NCBI GenBank assembly: GCA_937967535.1
Contig: CALCMV010000244.1
Coordinates: forward strand, 1 to 6,822
Source of the DNA: an uncultured Saprospiraceae bacterium
GTDB lineage: Bacteria; Bacteroidota; Bacteroidia; Chitinophagales; Saprospiraceae
Length of the DNA stretch: 6,822 nt
Reading direction: 5' to 3'
The position numbers and the translations under genes are program-made. Position 1 is the first letter of the stretch. Each line of letters opens with the position of its first letter. Under the pieces are notes generated by a model that searched no databases, was not told the DNA's origin, and was given only the letters and a program-made list of their open reading frames with translations. Positions 5,147-6,822 of the stretch are shown here, piece by piece.

Positions 5147-6043
5147 GTGCCGAATACCAACCGTGTCAACTGGACTTATGTAGGCGACAAAACACGTCCG
5201 TGTCTTGTCGAGCTAAAGCATTTCAGGGATAGCGGAAATTTGGCGATTCTCTGTGATGGGAAAGTCTTGATTACTGATTTTGAGGTATATGACGAAAAAG
5301 AGTATTCTTTTTTCATTGGCGAAGAACTCTGTCGAATCCTTGTAAAAAAACACGAAAGCGGTCAATTTAGCTATGAATTTAAAATCGTAGAAGACATTGA
5401 TACGCCCCTCAATCAACGCCGCAAAAAACTCTCCCGACGACATCTCATTCAATCTTTATTGGTCATTTTCGGTGTGATGCTATTGCTTGCAGGTATCATG
5501 GGCGGCGGATATTTGGCGTATCAAAACAAACTTGCCAAAGACCTCCGCGAAAACGGCATCACAAAAGTCATCCCAATCAAAGTACAATCACACGTTGACA
5601 GAGGCAAATTTTATAATGCCTATTATACTTTTCGATATAAAAACAAAAAACAAGCGGGGCATCTAAAACTTCCTAAAAATCAAAACGATGAGCTTATCGC
5701 ACCCAATGGTTTTCCCCTTCAGAATGATGATGAATTTTTATTAACTTTTTCGAGCAAAAACAGCGATAATTTTCGATTGGATTTTCATGCACCGAGCGAG
5801 GTACAAGTCGAGAGGTATCGCTTGCGTATCCTCGAAAGAATGGCTACAGATTCGCTCGAAATTCCGTACAACAACTGCCTCCTAAATGCTGTTTATCAAG
5901 TAAAAGGACTAAGCGGTTGGGCGAATGTGTATTATAAAAATATTTCCCCGAAAAAAAATAAAAAATACCATAGCGATAGTTATGAAAAGATGATGCAAGA
6001 GGAAAAAATTAAAGAATTGACGGCAACTTGCAAAAAAACGTAA
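5147..6043 (+). CDS. Single-pass membrane protein of unknown function
   Basis: I do not recognise this 298-residue protein as a named family. The first 90 residues look like a small beta-rich domain, with short strands such as CLVELKHF, NLAILCDGKVLI, EYSFFIGEELCRILV and FSYEFKIVEDI. A basic stretch (RRKKLSRRH, 91-99) then precedes one transmembrane helix (about 100-125). The positive residues suggest an N-in, C-out orientation. The rest is a second beta-rich region (about 139-213; KVIPIKV, YNAYYTFRYKNK, DDEFLLTF), vaguely like DUF3592-type domains, and a Lys-rich tail. The strand layout of the first domain recalls FAIM-like beta sandwiches, but this is only an impression. GTG 5147 is the only standard start in the open frame. 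An ATG at 5130 is out of frame and would join only with a one-base insertion. The TAA stop is part of a repeat element. Confidence 0.75.
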   Translation: MPNTNRVNWTYVGDKTRPCLVELKHFRDSGNLAILCDGKVLITDFEVYDEKEYSFFIGEELCRILVKKHESGQFSYEFKIVEDIDTPLNQRRKKLSRRHLIQSLLVIFGVMLLLAGIMGGGYLAYQNKLAKDLRENGITKVIPIKVQSHVDRGKFYNAYYTFRYKNKKQAGHLKLPKNQNDELIAPNGFPLQNDDEFLLTFSSKNSDNFRLDFHAPSEVQVERYRLRILERMATDSLEIPYNNCLLNAVYQVKGLSGWANVYYKNISPKKNKKYHSDSYEKMMQEEKIKELTATCKKT

Positions 6044-6061
6044 AGCGATTTTGCAAATCGC
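6038..6061. repeat. Single arm of the ACGTAAA...TTTTGCAAATCG repeat, supplying a stop codon
   Basis: ACGTAAAGCGATTTTGCAAA (6038-6057) and the following TCG match the left arm of the 5032-5095 element with one difference (G for A at 6045). Within it GCGATTT (6045-6051) pairs with AAATCGC (6055-6061) around TGC. The TAA at 6041-6043 inside the repeat is the stop codon of the membrane-protein gene. No inverted second arm follows, so this is a solitary copy. Confidence 0.75.
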
Positions 6062-6084
6062 CTTCCATAAAGCCGCAAAATCCA

Positions 6085-6092
6085 TATATTTG
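6085..6092 (+). promoter_or_regulatory. Possible Bacteroidota -7 box (TATATTTG) for odhB
   Basis: TATATTTG is an exact match to TAnnTTTG and lies 104 bases before the odhB ATG. A transcript from it would start near 6098, just before the heptad repeat at 6106-6184. No TTTG or TTG was found at the usual -33 spacing, which lowers confidence. Confidence 0.35.
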
Positions 6093-6105
6093 TCGCAAAT
6101 TAAAT

Positions 6106-6184
6106 AGTCCACCGCTTTTCGTCCACAGTCCACTGACAAATGCGAGAAAATCTACTGCGGACTGCGGACAGACCAACTGCGGAC
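6106..6184. repeat. Inverted GTCCACA / CTGCGGA heptad array in the odhB leader
   Basis: On the left, AGTCCAC (6106-6112), CGTCCAC (6120-6126) and AGTCCAC (6127-6133) are in 7-base register. On the right, CTGCGGA repeats at 6155-6161, 6162-6168 and 6177-6183. The reverse complement of the right unit differs from the left unit by one base (TCCGCAG against TCCACAG), so 6122-6135 can pair imperfectly with 6153-6168 around a 17-base spacer. The array ends 11 bases before the odhB ATG. Confidence 0.75.
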
Positions 6185-6195
6185 AAAAAATAATC

Positions 6196-6822
6196 ATGAG
6201 CGTAATAGAAATGCGAGTGCCGACCATCGGCGAATCCATCACAGAAGTCACCCTATCTCAATGGCTAAAAGCCGACGGCGATTATGTCGAACTCGACGAG
6301 CCGATTTGCGAATTTGAATCGGACAAAGCCACCCTCGAATTTCCTGCCGAAGCTGCCGGGAAACTCATTATCGTGGCGGGAGAAGACGAAGATTTGGAGA
6401 TAGGCGCACTCGTCGCCAAGATAGATACGAGCGTAGCCGCACCAAGCGGTAGCGCACCCACCGCCGCACCTGCTCCTGCAAAAAAAGAAGCACCACCTGC
6501 CGCACCTGCACCCGAACCTGCCGCCGCTAAATCGGATAGTTACGCAGCCGGACACCCTTCTCCTGCTGCCGCCAAACTCATGCGCGAAAACGGTTTGAGT
6601 GCCGCCCAAGTCACCGGAACGGGCAAAGATGGACGCATCACAAAAGAGGACGTACAGAAAGCCCTCAAAGCACCCGCCAAGCCTGCACCTGCTCCCGCAA
6701 CCACGTCTGCACCTGCGCCACAGCCATCAACTGCAAGTGCTTCATTTTCAAGAGGAACGGAGCGCAAGAAGATGAGTCGTATGCGCCGCACGATAGCCAA
6801 GCGATTGGTTTCAGCGAAAAAT
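6196..6822 (+). CDS. odhB: Dihydrolipoyllysine-residue succinyltransferase, E2 of 2-oxoglutarate dehydrogenase (5' part)
   Basis: This is the E2 core of the 2-oxoglutarate dehydrogenase complex of the TCA cycle. It transfers the succinyl group from the E1-charged lipoyl arm to CoA. The frame runs open from ATG 6196 to the right edge: 209 codons, about half of a normal E2 of 400-430 residues. The lipoyl domain (about 3-77) starts VPTIGESITEVTLSQWLK, typical of the SucB/OdhB branch, and has the lipoylation site ESDKATLE with K44. An Ala/Pro-rich linker (80-113) follows. The E1/E3-binding domain is at 120-157 (HPSPAAAKLMRENG through GTGKDGRITKEDVQKAL). After a second Ala/Pro linker come the first residues of the acyltransferase domain, RKKMSRMRRTIAKRLVSAK. 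The catalytic HxxxDG site lies beyond the window. No odhA/sucA gene precedes it. The leader carries a heptad-repeat array. Confidence 0.95.
   Translation, partial: MSVIEMRVPTIGESITEVTLSQWLKADGDYVELDEPICEFESDKATLEFPAEAAGKLIIVAGEDEDLEIGALVAKIDTSVAAPSGSAPTAAPAPAKKEAPPAAPAPEPAAAKSDSYAAGHPSPAAAKLMRENGLSAAQVTGTGKDGRITKEDVQKALKAPAKPAPAPATTSAPAPQPSTASASFSRGTERKKMSRMRRTIAKRLVSAKN

Noticed and set aside
6265..6800. Minus-strand frames opposite odhB
   Set aside because: They are Cys/Arg/Gly-rich antisense readings of the Ala/Pro linkers; the plus-strand frame encodes clear lipoyl and E3-binding domains.

Overview
The window most likely comes from a member of the Bacteroidota, perhaps a saprospirian, cytophagian or chitinophagian lineage. 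Four things point there: an orphan exported protein resembling polymorphic toxin type 23 proteins of that phylum; a SucB/OdhB-type E2 with Bacteroidota-like sequence; start codons preceded by A-rich leaders rather than Shine-Dalgarno sites; and a few matches to the Bacteroidota -7 promoter box TAnnTTTG. Assignment below phylum is not possible from the sequence alone.

Layout, left to right. An exported type-23-toxin-like protein (+, 92-976; its frame stays open to the left edge, so the true start is upstream of 92). A two-part GNAT-like acyltransferase (+, 1175-2287). A convergent junction filled by a perfect 25-bp inverted repeat. An ABC lipid-transport pair on the minus strand, with the MlaE-type permease (4009-3266) upstream of the MlaF-type ATPase (3135-2374). 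A repeat-filled divergent region (4010-4327). A classical SDR oxidoreductase (+, 4328-5032). A nested-palindrome repeat. A one-helix membrane protein of unknown function (+, 5147-6043). Finally the 5' half of odhB/sucB, the E2 of 2-oxoglutarate dehydrogenase (+, 6196 to the right edge).

The permease and ATPase should work as one inner-membrane phospholipid transporter of the Mla type; no MlaD-type MCE protein is present here. OdhB belongs to the TCA cycle and is unrelated to its neighbours. The GNAT-like protein and the SDR could act in lipid metabolism, but that rests only on proximity to the transporter.

The most distinctive feature is between the genes. Two classes of repeat occupy almost all intergenic DNA. 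(1) Short 7-bp tandem repeats, usually arranged as an array, a spacer and the inverted array, lie just upstream of start codons: mlaE, mlaF, the SDR and odhB, with a looser A/C-rich repeat before the GNAT gene. The heptad sequence differs between sites but the architecture recurs. (2) REP-like palindromes abut stop codons: a GTAG-headed inverted pair between the convergent genes, and an ACGTAAA(A/G)CGATTTTGCAAATCG family after the SDR gene and at the stop of the membrane-protein gene. No tRNA, rRNA, CRISPR array or transposase was seen.
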